A DNA stretch of 45,360 nt, from the NCBI GenBank assembly GCA_016711105.1, contig JADJTO010000018.1, forward strand, positions 1-45,360, written 5' to 3'. This document shows positions 45,160 to 45,360 of the stretch, piece after piece. Position 1 is the first letter of the stretch; every line of letters starts with the position of its first letter. This DNA comes from Micropruina sp. GTDB lineage: Bacteria; Actinomycetota; Actinomycetes; Propionibacteriales; Propionibacteriaceae. A program made the translations under genes and the position numbers. The notes under the pieces are model-generated. The model had not been told where the DNA came from, ran no database searches, and saw only the letters and a list, made by a program, of their open reading frames with translations.

Positions 45160-45360
45160 ATGGTCGATGTGAGCGAGCAACTCGAAACGCTGCGCAACAA
45201 GCGGGAGGCCGCGCTCCAAGGCGGCGGGCAGGTGCGAGTCGAGGCCCAGCACGCCCGCGGGAAGCTGACCGCCCGGGAGCGACTCGCCATTCTGCTTGAT
45301 GAGGGCTCCTTTCAAGAACTCGGCGCGCTCGCCACGCACCAGAGCAGCGACTTCGGCATG
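45160..45360 (+). CDS. acyl-CoA carboxylase / methylmalonyl-CoA carboxyltransferase subunit, 5' end only
   Basis: The first 67 codons of a biotin-dependent carboxyltransferase (PccB, or the 12S transcarboxylase subunit MmdA). The family start is clear: EQLETLRNKREAALQGGG, VEAQHARGKLTARERLAILL and DEGSFQELGA, followed by the expected SSDFGM. The gene runs off the window. ATG 45160 is in frame, but the best ribosome site (GGGAG) and an ATG lie at 45132 in another frame, so the start is uncertain or a base is wrong between. In propionibacteria such a gene would serve propionate metabolism. A generic acyl-CoA carboxylase is equally possible. Confidence 0.82.
   Translation, partial: MVDVSEQLETLRNKREAALQGGGQVRVEAQHARGKLTARERLAILLDEGSFQELGALATHQSSDFGM

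Noticed and set aside
45132..45299. Plus-strand frame from the ATG at 45132
   Set aside because: It has the best ribosome site, but its translation is Arg/Ala-rich noise, whereas the frame from 45160 reads clearly as a carboxyltransferase N-terminus.

Overview
The window is GC-rich DNA with GTG/TTG starts, SWIM/SNF2, AbiE, WS/DGAT and WXG100 families. It comes from an actinobacterium, plausibly a propionibacterium-like lineage; the family-level guess is weak and rests on gene content, including the start of a biotin-dependent acyl-CoA carboxyltransferase gene at the right edge.

Layout. 1-2 kb: a truncated SWIM/SNF2 helicase relic. 2-4.4 kb: yaaA and an FGGY gluconokinase. 4.9-6.8 kb: a GT1 glycosyltransferase plus TetR regulator, with a palindromic operator over the start region. 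6.8-16.3 kb: an accessory patchwork containing an orphan antitoxin-like HTH protein, a small-ORF/DUF6895-like pair, a TerC gene behind a probable Mn2+ (yybP-ykoY) riboswitch, a WS/DGAT acyltransferase, an AlbA_2 ATPase/regulator with an elaborate inverted-repeat operator, gene relics, and an AbiE toxin-antitoxin operon. 16.5-40.1 kb: one long co-oriented locus. It starts with a giant anchored protein of tandem cadherin-like/Ig and FN3 domains, followed by a MoxR ATPase, a DUF58 protein, a membrane transglutaminase-like protein, a PP2C phosphatase, an FHA protein, a Ser/Thr kinase, a small FHA-like protein, and a three-ATPase EssC/EccC secretion motor with N-terminal FHA. It ends with a WXG100 protein, a WXG100-headed lipase-like protein, a membrane-anchored small protein, an EspG-like candidate and a last FHA protein. 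This matches the bifidobacterial PFNA cluster (pkb2, fn3, aaa-atp, duf58, tgm) joined to a minimal type VII secretion (T7SS) module. I infer a phospho-regulated cell-envelope secretion machine: kinase and phosphatase set the state, FHA domains read it, EssC/EccC exports WXG100 and the lipase, and the giant FN3 protein, MoxR, DUF58 and Tgm act at the envelope. 40.1-45.4 kb: a DUF4143 ATPase behind four 22-bp-phased repeats, a convergent DUF4143 relic, a cupin, an unusual amidase/peptidoglycan-binding/DNase I-fold fusion, an SRPBCC protein, and the start of a carboxyltransferase gene.

Caveat on reading frames. At least fourteen single-base shifts, mostly in G/C runs, break otherwise well-conserved genes, including most of the large secretion locus. 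After removing the inferred indel the affected genes regain family-typical lengths, so I read most of these as consensus sequence errors. The helicase, the aldo/keto reductase, the WS/DGAT fragment and the second DUF4143 gene lack whole segments and look genuinely decayed.
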